Shown here: positions 23,774 through 29,748 of the stretch, piece after piece
How the letters are laid out: each line of letters begins with the position of its first letter
How positions within the stretch are numbered: the first letter of the stretch is position 1
Virus record (IMG/VR): IMGVR_UViG_3300035209_000026
Coordinates: 1 to 34,267 of that record
From: a virus
DNA length: 34,267 bases
Strand: one strand, 5' to 3'
Made by a program: the position numbers and the translations under genes
Notes under the pieces: generated by a model
The model's database searches: none
What the model was told of the DNA's origin: nothing
The model's input: the letters and a program-made list of their open reading frames with translations, nothing else

Positions 23774-23807
23774 TTGGCACGTCTTTTGCCGGCAAGGATT
23801 GTGCCAA
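23774..23807. promoter_or_regulatory. Symmetrical dyad matching sigma-54 -24/-12 on both strands
   Basis: TTGGCAC, five bases, the palindrome TTGCCGGCAA, five bases, then GTGCCAA. Read rightward, TGGCACGTCTTTTGC matches the RpoN consensus TGGCACG-N4-TTGC exactly, with GG and GC ten bases apart. Read leftward, TGGCACAATCCTTGC fits with one difference. Leftward transcription would start about 23780, around 165 bases before the J-domain gene. The symmetry means the two matches are not independent, and the dyad could instead be an operator or recombination core. Confidence 0.5.
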
Positions 23808-23874
23808 AACGCTGGCACGGCGAGCGGCGATCCCCAAAGGCCCGCCCAATTTGTCGTTACGCAGCATAACCCAT

Positions 23875-23923
23875 CTTGACACAACTTGACGGTTATAGCC
23901 GCAACGCAGCACAAACAGTCAAG
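23875..23923. repeat. CTTGAC elements, two direct and one inverted
   Basis: CTTGAC at 23875-23880 and 23885-23890 (exactly one helical turn apart) and its complement GTCAAG at 23918-23923. They flank and overlap the leftward promoter at 23892-23922, so they may be repressor or activator sites. Confidence 0.55.
23892..23922 (-). promoter_or_regulatory. Putative leftward sigma-70-like promoter for the late operon
   Basis: On the minus strand, TTGACT (23922-23917) and TATAAC (23897-23892) are separated by 19 bases. The -10 matches five of six positions; the spacer is two longer than ideal, so strength is uncertain or an activator is needed. It would produce a leader of about 270 bases before the J-domain gene. 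Confidence 0.45.
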
Positions 23924-23959
23924 ATCTGGTAGGACAAGAAAACAACAACATCCTGGAGG

Positions 23960-23979
23960 TTATCCACAGGTTGTTCACA
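23960..23979 (+). promoter_or_regulatory. DnaA box and second, weaker DnaA-like box
   Basis: TTATCCACA at 23960-23968 is an exact match to the strongest DnaA box; TTGTTCACA at 23971-23979 differs from TTATNCACA at one position and has the same orientation, 11 bases on. An AT-rich stretch follows directly, as in origins opened by DnaA. This suggests host DnaA helps start phage replication here, consistent with the primase and helicase genes elsewhere in the window. Confidence 0.6.
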
Positions 23980-23989
23980 TTTTTCTTAA

Positions 23990-24122
23990 CCTATGTCCGA
24001 GATAACCCAAAAAACCGCGTTTTCTAAAAAGGGGTCCGGGAGGCTACTGTTAAATAGCCTCTTCCCCCCCCTATATTCCTATTTACCTACTACTACTTAT
24101 GGAAGGTTATATAGGACATAGG
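23990..24122. repeat. 9-bp inverted repeat enclosing an AT-rich segment
   Basis: CCTATGTCC at 23990-23998 and GGACATAGG at 24114-24122 are perfect complements. They enclose 115 AT-rich bases that include the stem-loop at 24040-24061 and a pyrimidine tract (about 24058-24099). Confidence 0.6.
24031..24075. terminator. Stem-loop with flanking G/C runs, possible leftward terminator
   Basis: GAGGCTA (24040-24046) and TAGCCTC (24055-24061) make a 7-bp stem with an eight-base loop. GGGG at 24031-24034 and a C8 run at 24064-24071 can extend it past an internal loop. On the minus strand the stem is followed by TTTTT (24026-24030 as A5), the layout of an intrinsic terminator for any leftward transcript entering from the early region. 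It may instead be part of the origin. Confidence 0.4.
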
Positions 24123-24268
24123 GTGAGCTGCCGGGACGTATCAGTCACTTAGCCGCAACCGAGGCAACGGTTAATCAATGGACAATGGACAGCGTGCGGT
24201 GCTGGCGCTCCGGCAAGTGTAGCGGGGGTCGAGGTGCGCAGAATGCGGGATATATTCACGGAACAACT

Positions 24269-24296
24269 TTGACAGTCTGCGTCTGACTGTTAGAAG
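24269..24296 (+). promoter_or_regulatory. Early promoter with operator in its spacer
   Basis: TTGACA at 24269-24274 is a perfect -35; TAGAAG at 24291-24296 is a moderate -10, with a 16-base spacer. The spacer contains the inverted repeat ACAGTC (24272-24277) and GACTGT (24285-24290) with a seven-base centre, so a dimeric repressor bound here would block the promoter. Transcription would begin about 30 bases before the first early gene at 24330. Confidence 0.5.
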
Positions 24297-24329
24297 ATAG
24301 CGCCATACCGAAGCGGGAGTACAAAGACC

Positions 24330-24797
24330 ATGCACTACGAAGAAGCAATGCAATTTGCCACGGCGTCCGCCGAAATGGCATGGGACCAGCGCAACGATAA
24401 GACGTATGACAACGTGGAGGATGCACGCGATAGCTACCGCGAGAACGTCCGCGAGCGCTGGAGCAATCAAACCGACAGCGGGCAGAATCGCCTGTCACCT
24501 TCGGATGATCGCGCGCACCTGCGAGCCGTCACGTATCCGGGCATAGCTGCGGCAATGGCCGCTCAATGGAATTGTGGTGTCGCCATGAATGTACGCCATG
24601 AGATAGAGGCGCGATCTTCGGCGGATGACAAGCCTGTTTTGCTTTGGCTTTTCGATCGCTACCACATGGACTGGCAATGGCGATTTGTAGCGCGCTGCGA
24701 GCACGTTAGATACGGTCCTATGTCTTACGAAACACACCGCGTGTGGTTTCCGACTACGGAAGGTCGCGTGCTGTATGCGGCAATGGTGTCGCCATGA
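24330..24797 (+). CDS. First early-operon protein, unknown function, 155 aa
   Basis: A 155-residue soluble protein with GGGAG ten bases before the ATG, just downstream of the early promoter. It has a charged N-terminal half (MHYEEAMQFATASAEMAWDQ), a middle helix (YPGIAAAMAAQWNCGVAMNV) and a Trp- and Arg-rich C-terminal half (YHMDWQWRFVARCEHVRYG). Its TGA overlaps the next start as ATGA. As the first product of the early operon it may be a host-takeover factor. No known family recognised. Confidence 0.75.
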   Translation: MHYEEAMQFATASAEMAWDQRNDKTYDNVEDARDSYRENVRERWSNQTDSGQNRLSPSDDRAHLRAVTYPGIAAAMAAQWNCGVAMNVRHEIEARSSADDKPVLLWLFDRYHMDWQWRFVARCEHVRYGPMSYETHRVWFPTTEGRVLYAAMVSP

Positions 24798-24883
24798 CTG
24801 ACACTGACCGCATGGGCCTACTGGCTATCGCCTTCACACTGGCAATTCTGATTGCGGCAACGTGGCCGCGGAAAAGGGGTTAA
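24794..24883 (+). CDS. 29-residue single-helix membrane peptide
   Basis: A 29-codon frame starting within ATGA of the preceding gene and ending in TAA at 24881-24883. It reads MTDTDRM, then a hydrophobic stretch of about 17 residues (GLLAIAFTLAILIAATW), then PRKRG; the positive tail predicts an N-out, C-in helix. ATGA coupling and clear topology support a real gene. The early operon has one other possible membrane product, so interaction with the host membrane or an envelope complex is plausible. No family known. Confidence 0.65.
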   Translation: MTDTDRMGLLAIAFTLAILIAATWPRKRG

Positions 24884-24885
24884 CG

Positions 24886-25371
24886 ATGGACGCTGAAAAC
24901 TTCACACCAATCGCAATGCAGCTATTGGACGCGCATGTGGCGCAACGTGGCGGCATTGATCCGCGCAATTACGGGAGCTGGAAGGACTACCGCGCAGAGT
25001 CGCGCAGTGTCACCGCTGACCGGCGCAATTATGAGCGCATAGCGTCCGCCGTGCGCTGGCGCTCGTTCACCCTGGCGCAATGGCAGGACGCATTCAGGGG
25101 CGCTTTCTCCGGTCGGTTGTCGCTGACCGAGCGCCGGGGCGGATGGAAGCTTGAGTACTGCACGGGTGGCTATTTCCCTACCGAGTACCGCAAGGCCGCG
25201 TGCGCCGTCCTGGCGTCGCTGCTATGGGCGGATGCGCGGGAGAATATGCCAGTGAAGGACGATGGATCCGCTTATCAGACGTATGGTGGCGGCATGAGTG
25301 CTGGCGACTACTTGCGCCGCAACTTCTACCGCCAGTTCGGCCGCACCATTGCAAAGGGGTATTTCTCATGA
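24886..25371 (+). CDS. Early hypothetical protein, 161 aa
   Basis: The start is set at the ATG at 24886, with AAGGGG six bases ahead; the frame also opens upstream from a GTG without a good ribosome site. The 161-residue protein is basic and aromatic (RGGIDPRNYGSWKDYRAESR), ending RRNFYRQFGRTIAKGYFS, with no membrane helix. It is adjacent to the membrane peptide and coupled by ATGA to the next gene. Function not recognised. Confidence 0.72.
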   Translation: MDAENFTPIAMQLLDAHVAQRGGIDPRNYGSWKDYRAESRSVTADRRNYERIASAVRWRSFTLAQWQDAFRGAFSGRLSLTERRGGWKLEYCTGGYFPTEYRKAACAVLASLLWADARENMPVKDDGSAYQTYGGGMSAGDYLRRNFYRQFGRTIAKGYFS

Positions 25372-25535
25372 GCCGCGACACTGACAGCATGTATGACGAT
25401 CCGCGCTTGCTTCCGTCTGCCACATGGCAGACGCCAGCGCGCGGAACTAATGATGACGAATACGCAATATATGTCGAAAACGCGCGCGCTCTTGGCTGGA
25501 GCGTCAAGACATACGATGAATGGCTGTCATCGTGA
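25368..25535 (+). CDS. Early small protein, 55 aa
   Basis: A 55-residue acidic protein starting in an ATGA overlap (MSRDTDSMYDDPRLLPSATW), with an AIYVENARALGWS helix and an SVKTYDEWLSS end. Its first codons closely resemble those of the gene at 25780 (see repeated start segment). A longer frame with the same 3' end exists but is not supported by a ribosome site. Unknown role in the early phase. Confidence 0.65.
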   Translation: MSRDTDSMYDDPRLLPSATWQTPARGTNDDEYAIYVENARALGWSVKTYDEWLSS

Positions 25536-25777
25536 AAGCCTTTCCATTGCCTCAAGGTACGCACCTATGGAACCGCGCGCACTTAGGCGCATTCCGTAAA
25601 GGGTGCGAAGCCTTTGAGGCAGGGAAGGCAATATCAGATTGCCCTTACATTGATAAGCGCAAGCCTTCCGGGTGTCTATCTTGGTCGCGCTCTTTTATTT
25701 CAAGCTGGCGCGATGGCTTCAAGTGGGCACGGCAAGGTTACAGATACGTCACAAAATACCCCGTTGAGGAGGAATGA
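25520..25777 (+). CDS. Ribosome modulation factor-like protein
   Basis: An 85-residue protein. Residues about 28-43 (GCEAFEAGKAISDCPY) align gap-free with the Rmf core G-x2-A-x2-A-G-x5-CPY, and about 25 residues on is W-x2-GF-x2-A (WRDGFKWA), matching the Rmf/CrpP family ending. The spacing between CPY and the tryptophan is longer than in E. coli Rmf, so an insertion is present. Rmf binds the 30S decoding region and promotes ribosome dimers. A phage copy could reduce host translation. The start is uncertain: ATG at 25520 or the GTG at 25532, which overlaps the previous stop. Confidence 0.7.
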   Translation: MAVIVKAFPLPQGTHLWNRAHLGAFRKGCEAFEAGKAISDCPYIDKRKPSGCLSWSRSFISSWRDGFKWARQGYRYVTKYPVEEE

Positions 25778-25779
25778 TT

Positions 25780-26013
25780 ATGGATACTGACAACAGCATG
25801 TATGACTACGAAAAGGACCGCGCAGACGCAGCCGATCGCGCTGACCGGGCCTATGATGACGCAGTAGAGCGCGACATTCAGCGACGCATTGACGATGCGC
25901 CCCTCGATCCGCCTGGCTACGCTGCGCGCGTCGCCGCTCTTGAAGCCGAAGGATTGACGCGCAGCGATGCCCAAGGCGTCGCGGATGCGGAGTACATGCA
26001 CCGTGCTCGCTAA
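25780..26013 (+). CDS. Early small acidic protein, 77 aa
   Basis: Start chosen at the second ATG (25780), since AGGAGG lies seven to eight bases before it but only one to two bases from the first at 25774. The 77-residue product begins MDTDNSMYDYEKDRADAADR, is strongly helical, and ends LTRSDAQGVADAEYMHRAR; the SDAQGV-DAE pattern recurs in small phage proteins of unknown function. The N-terminal start segment resembles that of 25368. It may bind a host factor. Confidence 0.7.
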   Translation: MDTDNSMYDYEKDRADAADRADRAYDDAVERDIQRRIDDAPLDPPGYAARVAALEAEGLTRSDAQGVADAEYMHRAR

Positions 26014-26281
26014 GCATCGGCGCATCGCGGCCGTCCGCAAGCTGGGTCGCTACCGGTGCCGGTGCTCGAAGTGCGGGCACCGCTCAACAGAGCGGCGCTT
26101 GCCCTGGCTATGGCGCAAGGCTATCAGGTGCAAATGCGGATCAACGTCCTGGCGCGTCGATTGGTCGCGCACGTTGCGCCTGCACGGCGAGCGGCCGAAG
26201 TCATGTACATGCTCGCTTGGGATGTTTCCACACCGCCCGAATGGGTGCAACACTGCGAAAGTAAGGGGGCTATTGTCATGA
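25985..26281 (+). CDS. Early zinc-ribbon protein
   Basis: About 98 residues from the ATG at 25985, with AAGG eight bases upstream; a GTG at 26002 is an alternative. Cysteines in YRCRCSKCGH and RCKCGS form two CxC/CxxC-type knuckles, and a later CTCSLGMFPHRPNGCN segment resembles a recurrent phage zinc-ribbon ending with a PHR motif. The remainder is Arg/Trp-rich and could contact nucleic acid. It overlaps the preceding gene by 29 bases, typical of this tightly packed early operon. Confidence 0.72.
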   Translation: MRSTCTVLAKHRRIAAVRKLGRYRCRCSKCGHRSTERRLPWLWRKAIRCKCGSTSWRVDWSRTLRLHGERPKSCTCSLGMFPHRPNGCNTAKVRGLLS

Positions 26282-26463
26282 GGAAAAAGAATTTTGCCGT
26301 GCGCATCTTGCTGGCGTGTCGGCGCCGTCGATGGATGCGGGGGCGCCTGGACGGGGAGCCGCCGATGATCCCGCCAACAGGGGGATTTGTAGACTTGAAG
26401 CCTTACCAACTCTATTTTGGGTCCGCATGGCGCAACGAGCGCGAAGGAAAGAATGATGGCTGA
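26278..26463 (+). CDS. Early small basic protein, 61 aa
   Basis: A 61-residue protein in an ATGA overlap with the previous gene. The first 25 residues are rich in Lys and Arg (MRKKNFAVRILLACRRRRWM) with a hydrophobic core, so they could bind nucleic acid or a membrane surface; the remainder (PPMIPPTGGFVDLKPYQLYF) is compact and hydrophobic. Unknown family. Confidence 0.62.
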   Translation: MRKKNFAVRILLACRRRRWMRGRLDGEPPMIPPTGGFVDLKPYQLYFGSAWRNEREGKNDG

Positions 26464-26725
26464 GAAGAAACTGACGTGGGCCGCAGTGCTCGACATCCGC
26501 GCCGCTGCTGAGGAGCGTCAAGGCATGAAGATGCGGCAGAAGAACATCACGCGCGAAGCCCTGTGCAAGCGCCACGGCGTGTGCGTCACCACACTTCAGG
26601 CGGTGGAGAAGGGGCATCGTTACCTGACTCCGCAGGACTGTGTTCCTGAGCGGCCGGAGCCATCGCCAGTGGACGCTGAAGCGGGCGACGGTTCTCCGCC
26701 AGAATCCCCGCCGTGCGCGGATTGA
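26456..26725 (+). CDS. HTH-containing small protein, possible early regulator
   Basis: An 89-residue product from the ATG at 26456 (or 26453), with AAGGAAAG closely ahead. Residues about 6-55 form a helix-turn-helix region (LTWAAVLDIRAAAEERQG, then EALCKRHGVCVTTLQAVEKG), close to DNA-binding segments of phage regulators and homing nucleases. The C-terminal third is Pro/Ser/Asp-rich and disordered. The 3' end overlaps the convergent primase gene by 140 bases. Confidence 0.7.
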   Translation: MAEKKLTWAAVLDIRAAAEERQGMKMRQKNITREALCKRHGVCVTTLQAVEKGHRYLTPQDCVPERPEPSPVDAEAGDGSPPESPPCAD

Positions 26726-28979
26726 GCGCGAAGCCCTTCATCACCTTGCCGTCAATGGAGATTGTTTTCCTCACATAGCCCGCAGACTTCAGGATCGCGC
26801 TGATGCGTGTCTGCATCAGCCGGTCCTGGCGGCCGGGCTCCACATCGAGGCAGAACGTGAGCACATCGGCCGACGTGACACGATCCCGCGCCGCGCACCA
26901 GTCAGTGACTCGCGTGTACCACGGATCATCGACGCGCCGCGCCTCCTGGCGCTTGCGCGCAGCCTCCTCGGGAACGTTCCACCACGGCTCGCCCCGCTGG
27001 TAGCGCGCCACCGACTCCGCGAAAAGCTGGTCACGATGTTCCTTGATCCAATCGAGGTTGACTCGATGGCAGTACACCGGCCAGAAGCGCCGCGCGCCCG
27101 TCTCATCGGTGTTCCAGTCGTCCTCGTTGGTCGTGCCGGCGAACACGTTGGTGCGCGGCCAGTCCTCGGCGTGCCGCCCGTAGGGGCTGCGGAAGCGATC
27201 TATCCGGGAGCTGATTTTGCCCTTGATGGCCGTCTGTTCCGCTCGCCTGAAACTGTGCAGCTCGCTGATCTCGACCAGCATTTTACCTTGGATGTCAAGG
27301 CAGAAGTCTTTCGAGAGGATGCTACTGTGAACCGCCGTGTACCACTCCCCGCCGATCACCTCGAGCGCGCTGGTCTTGCCGGCGCCCTGGGTGCCTTCGA
27401 ACACGGGCATCGCGTCGGCCTTGCATCCTGGCGCCAGCACCCGGGCGACCATGCCGACCATGAAGCAGCGGCCGACCGCGGCCGAGTAGGTATTGTCCGT
27501 CGCCCCGAAGCCCTCGGCGCACAATCTGGGAAGCCGCTCCTGGCCATCCCACAGGATGCCGGTCAGCCACTCCTTGACGCAGTTCCGGGGGCTCTGGCGC
27601 GCGTAGGCGACCACCGCCCGGCGCATCGTGTCAACGCCCATGTTGGGCATCCCCATCGCCCGCTGGACCCATTGGGTGAGCCGGGTGTCCATGTCGTCGG
27701 ACCACTCGAGCGCCTTGCCGTCGTCTGCCCGGTACATGATGCGGCGCAGAAATTCGTCCCACCACAGGTCGATCTTGCCGGACACCCCCTCGGCGTAGCG
27801 CAGGATCCGGGCGGCGTTGTCGTCGTTGCAGTACGGCTCTCCGTTTGCCCTACAGGCCAGCCCGGCGTCCTCCCACAGATGCCGCTGCGCCATTGAGCCA
27901 ATATCCTTGCCCGGCCGCGAGGCTGCCTGAGCGGGCTCCGCGCCCGGATCTTTCTCGGGGGGTTGCCGCGGTCCAGGCCCGGTCGTCTGTAATGGCTTCT
28001 CCGTCGATCCTATGGGGGCAATATGCTCGGTGAGGAAAGTTCGAAATTCGTCCAGCGTCCAGCCGTCCTCGACCGCATCAGCGGCGTCCCACCCCTCGGG
28101 GAGATCGGCGTCGGGCGGGTAGACCATCTCGAGCGTACAGCCAAGGGCGAGAAGCGCATTCGCCGCCTCCTGCATGGCTTTGCGGCCGGGCTCATCTGCG
28201 TCCGGCCACAGAAGGCAGCGCCGCCCCTCCAGGGGCCTCCAGTCGGCGTGCTTGACGCCGGCGACGCCGCCGAAGGCTGAGATGACCGTCTGCCGCTTGA
28301 ACACCTGACGCAGCGCGTGCGCCGCCTTCTCACCCTCGACCACCAGCACGCGGAAGGTGGGGTCCACTGTGTAGAGCCGGTCCAGGCCATAGAGCGGGCG
28401 CGGCCGCGGGGGCGCCTTCATCCGCCAAGCGTCGGAGTGCCATGTCCAGGGGCAGAATTCCTTGTGAGGCTTGCCGTTCTTCTGAGTCTCGTAGCGGCAC
28501 TGCGCGAACAGCTTCCGGCCGTCCGTGTCGGTGTACCACCAGACTTGCGACGGCACGCCGTGCGTCGGGTGGATGAACTGCTGCACGTCGGTCGGCGCGA
28601 ACTCCGGGATCGGGGAGAGCTGCCACTCATCGTCCTTGCGCGCTGAGGGCGCAGGCGGCGCCGGCCCCGAGATCGGCGGGGAGTCAGCCCCCTCCCCGAA
28701 GTAGTGCAGGCGAATCTGCTTGTACGCCTCGCCTTGCTCGAGGCGGTTGATGCGCGCGTACAGCTCGATCAGGTCGCCGCCCGTGTCGCCGGCAGCGAAG
28801 TCGGCCCACACGCCGCCCTTGCGCCAATTGATCTTCAGGCTGTTGCCGGCCTCGCCGTTGATGCTGCCGACCACAAATTCGCCGGCATGGACTTTCCCGT
28901 TGGGGAACCACTCGGCCAGCAGATCGGGGCAACGGCCGATCAGACGGGCATTCAAGCCCTCGAAATCCAATACTCCCAC
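26586..28979 (-). CDS. TOPRIM primase fused to VapE-like (VirE) ATPase
   Basis: About 797 residues from a GTG at 28979 (MGVLDFEGLNARLIGRCPDL), preferred over a TTG at 29018 because it follows the upstream stop with GGGGG ahead. A primase half contains TOPRIM motifs VLVVEGEKAAHAL and LLWPDADEPGRKAM (about 210-262). After a Pro-rich linker (about 325-365), a VirE/VapE domain has the P-loop EGTQGAGKTSALEV (about 528-540), MLVEISELHSF and NVFAGTTNEDDW, as in phage replicative helicases. It is the likely replication initiator/primase-helicase and the last gene of the leftward replication operon. Confidence 0.9.
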   Translation of the reverse strand: MGVLDFEGLNARLIGRCPDLLAEWFPNGKVHAGEFVVGSINGEAGNSLKINWRKGGVWADFAAGDTGGDLIELYARINRLEQGEAYKQIRLHYFGEGADSPPISGPAPPAPSARKDDEWQLSPIPEFAPTDVQQFIHPTHGVPSQVWWYTDTDGRKLFAQCRYETQKNGKPHKEFCPWTWHSDAWRMKAPPRPRPLYGLDRLYTVDPTFRVLVVEGEKAAHALRQVFKRQTVISAFGGVAGVKHADWRPLEGRRCLLWPDADEPGRKAMQEAANALLALGCTLEMVYPPDADLPEGWDAADAVEDGWTLDEFRTFLTEHIAPIGSTEKPLQTTGPGPRQPPEKDPGAEPAQAASRPGKDIGSMAQRHLWEDAGLACRANGEPYCNDDNAARILRYAEGVSGKIDLWWDEFLRRIMYRADDGKALEWSDDMDTRLTQWVQRAMGMPNMGVDTMRRAVVAYARQSPRNCVKEWLTGILWDGQERLPRLCAEGFGATDNTYSAAVGRCFMVGMVARVLAPGCKADAMPVFEGTQGAGKTSALEVIGGEWYTAVHSSILSKDFCLDIQGKMLVEISELHSFRRAEQTAIKGKISSRIDRFRSPYGRHAEDWPRTNVFAGTTNEDDWNTDETGARRFWPVYCHRVNLDWIKEHRDQLFAESVARYQRGEPWWNVPEEAARKRQEARRVDDPWYTRVTDWCAARDRVTSADVLTFCLDVEPGRQDRLMQTRISAILKSAGYVRKTISIDGKVMKGFALNPRTAGILAENRRPLQRPLAMAPAAQEHSPAESGNDAPSPPPEVW

Positions 28980-28980
28980 T

Positions 28981-29190
28981 TCAGCCCCCGTCCAGGAAAA
29001 GGTATTCAGCGTACTCAAGCGTCGCGGTCGGAATCTCGTGCGTTCCGTTGCGCCATCGTCGCACCGTCACGGGGTGGACATGCAGCTTTTCTCCGACCTC
29101 CACACTGTCCATCTCGCACTCGCGCATCAGCTTGTCCAGCCGTGCGGACTTGACTCCGATGGGAGTGCGCTTGCCGGTTGACTTAGCCAT
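28981..29190 (-). CDS. Small Cro/XRE-type HTH regulator
   Basis: The ATG at 29190 lies inside the 3' end of the VRR-NUC gene. The 69-residue protein (MAKSTGKRTPIGVKSARLDK, then LMRECEMDSVEVGEKLHVHPV and TVRRWRNGTHEIP) has a canonical HTH around residues 28-50, resembling Cro-like regulators. It could bind the palindromic operator at 31473-31489 or the operator at 24272-24290. It is the only classical Cro-like candidate in the window; there is no long C-terminal protease-type repressor domain. Confidence 0.8.
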   Translation of the reverse strand: MAKSTGKRTPIGVKSARLDKLMRECEMDSVEVGEKLHVHPVTVRRWRNGTHEIPTATLEYAEYLFLDGG

Positions 29191-29533
29191 CGTCGCTCTC
29201 GATGATCGCAGCCGCTTCAATCGCACTATGAGCGACGCCGGCCAGCCCGCCGAACTGAATCACCATGTCACGCCATGCCGCCTGGTGCTTGGCGGCATCC
29301 TTTTTCCCAACCTTCACTTCCACACTGACGAACACGGCGAGGCGCTTCCCCACCATCTCCGGCGTGATGGTCACGGACTTGAACCCGATCAGATCCCCGC
29401 TCCCTGGGCACAACCCGTAGGCGACGTACTGACCGCGCACATCCTTGAGCACGCCGACATTGTTGCGGAACAGGCGCACGTCTCCCTTGCTCAGCTTCAG
29501 GCGGATGTCATCGCTGATCTCCGTCTCGCTCAC
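29183..29533 (-). CDS. VRR-NUC domain nuclease
   Basis: A 116-residue single-domain protein with VRR-NUC landmarks: an N-terminal RLFRNNVGV segment, GSGDLIGF (Asp47), VFVSVEVKVGKK (Glu72 and Lys74) and a Gln near residue 84 (AAKHQAAW), forming a PD-(D/E)xK-type active site. Stand-alone VRR-NUC proteins are common in phages next to SF2 helicases and probably cut branched or damaged DNA during replication or recombination. The gene overlaps its neighbours by four to eight bases, so the set is coupled. Confidence 0.88.
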   Translation of the reverse strand: MSETEISDDIRLKLSKGDVRLFRNNVGVLKDVRGQYVAYGLCPGSGDLIGFKSVTITPEMVGKRLAVFVSVEVKVGKKDAAKHQAAWRDMVIQFGGLAGVAHSAIEAAAIIESDDG

Positions 29534-29748
29534 GATTGGGTTCCCTGGAGATCAAGCTCAACCTTCTCGCAGTGCCTCACCGCCTGCGGGTAAGTGTCGA
29601 ACGAGATTCCGTTGTTCAGGTGCATCCAGCCGTCGTCGGTCAGCAGCAGCGGCATGAACACGTCGGCGTCGAACACGCGCAACCGCAATATCGCGTAGTT
29701 GCCGGCGCGACGGGTGCCGAAATCAACTTTTCTGAACTCCAATGTCAT
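29530..29748 (-). CDS. Small hypothetical protein, 72 aa
   Basis: A 72-residue protein (MTLEFRKVDFGTRRAGNYAI, LRLRVFDADVFMPLLLTDDGW) with a compact alpha/beta pattern and no cysteine or membrane motif. ATGA overlaps on both sides link it to the SF2 helicase and VRR-NUC genes, so it probably functions with them. The family is not recognised. Confidence 0.7.
   Translation of the reverse strand: MTLEFRKVDFGTRRAGNYAILRLRVFDADVFMPLLLTDDGWMHLNNGISFDTYPQAVRHCEKVELDLQGTQS

Larger units (their letters stand above)
23615..24329. other. Non-coding divergent control region and candidate origin
   Basis: 715 bases without a convincing gene, between the leftward late operon and the rightward early operon. 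From left to right it holds a T8G6 run (23651-23664), three GGCYGCCTGGC-type repeats, a dyad with sigma-54-like motifs on both strands, three CTTGAC elements and a leftward sigma-70-like promoter, a DnaA box, an AT-rich stretch (about 23975-24120) containing a stem-loop and a pyrimidine tract, an inverted repeat 23990-24122, and a rightward early promoter. Composition changes from GC-rich to AT-rich halfway. Confidence 0.75.

Noticed and set aside
23615-23914. N-terminal extension of the J-domain frame by 100 codons
   Set aside because: The extension is Cys/Pro/Arg-rich and unstructured, crosses the T8G6 run, the direct repeats and the dyad, and has no ribosome site, whereas GAGGGGG precedes the ATG at 23614.
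26640-27896. 418-codon plus-strand open frame opposite the primase gene
   Set aside because: Antisense to the TOPRIM-VapE gene, with Arg/His/Pro/Ala bias and no recognisable motif; a GC-driven shadow frame.
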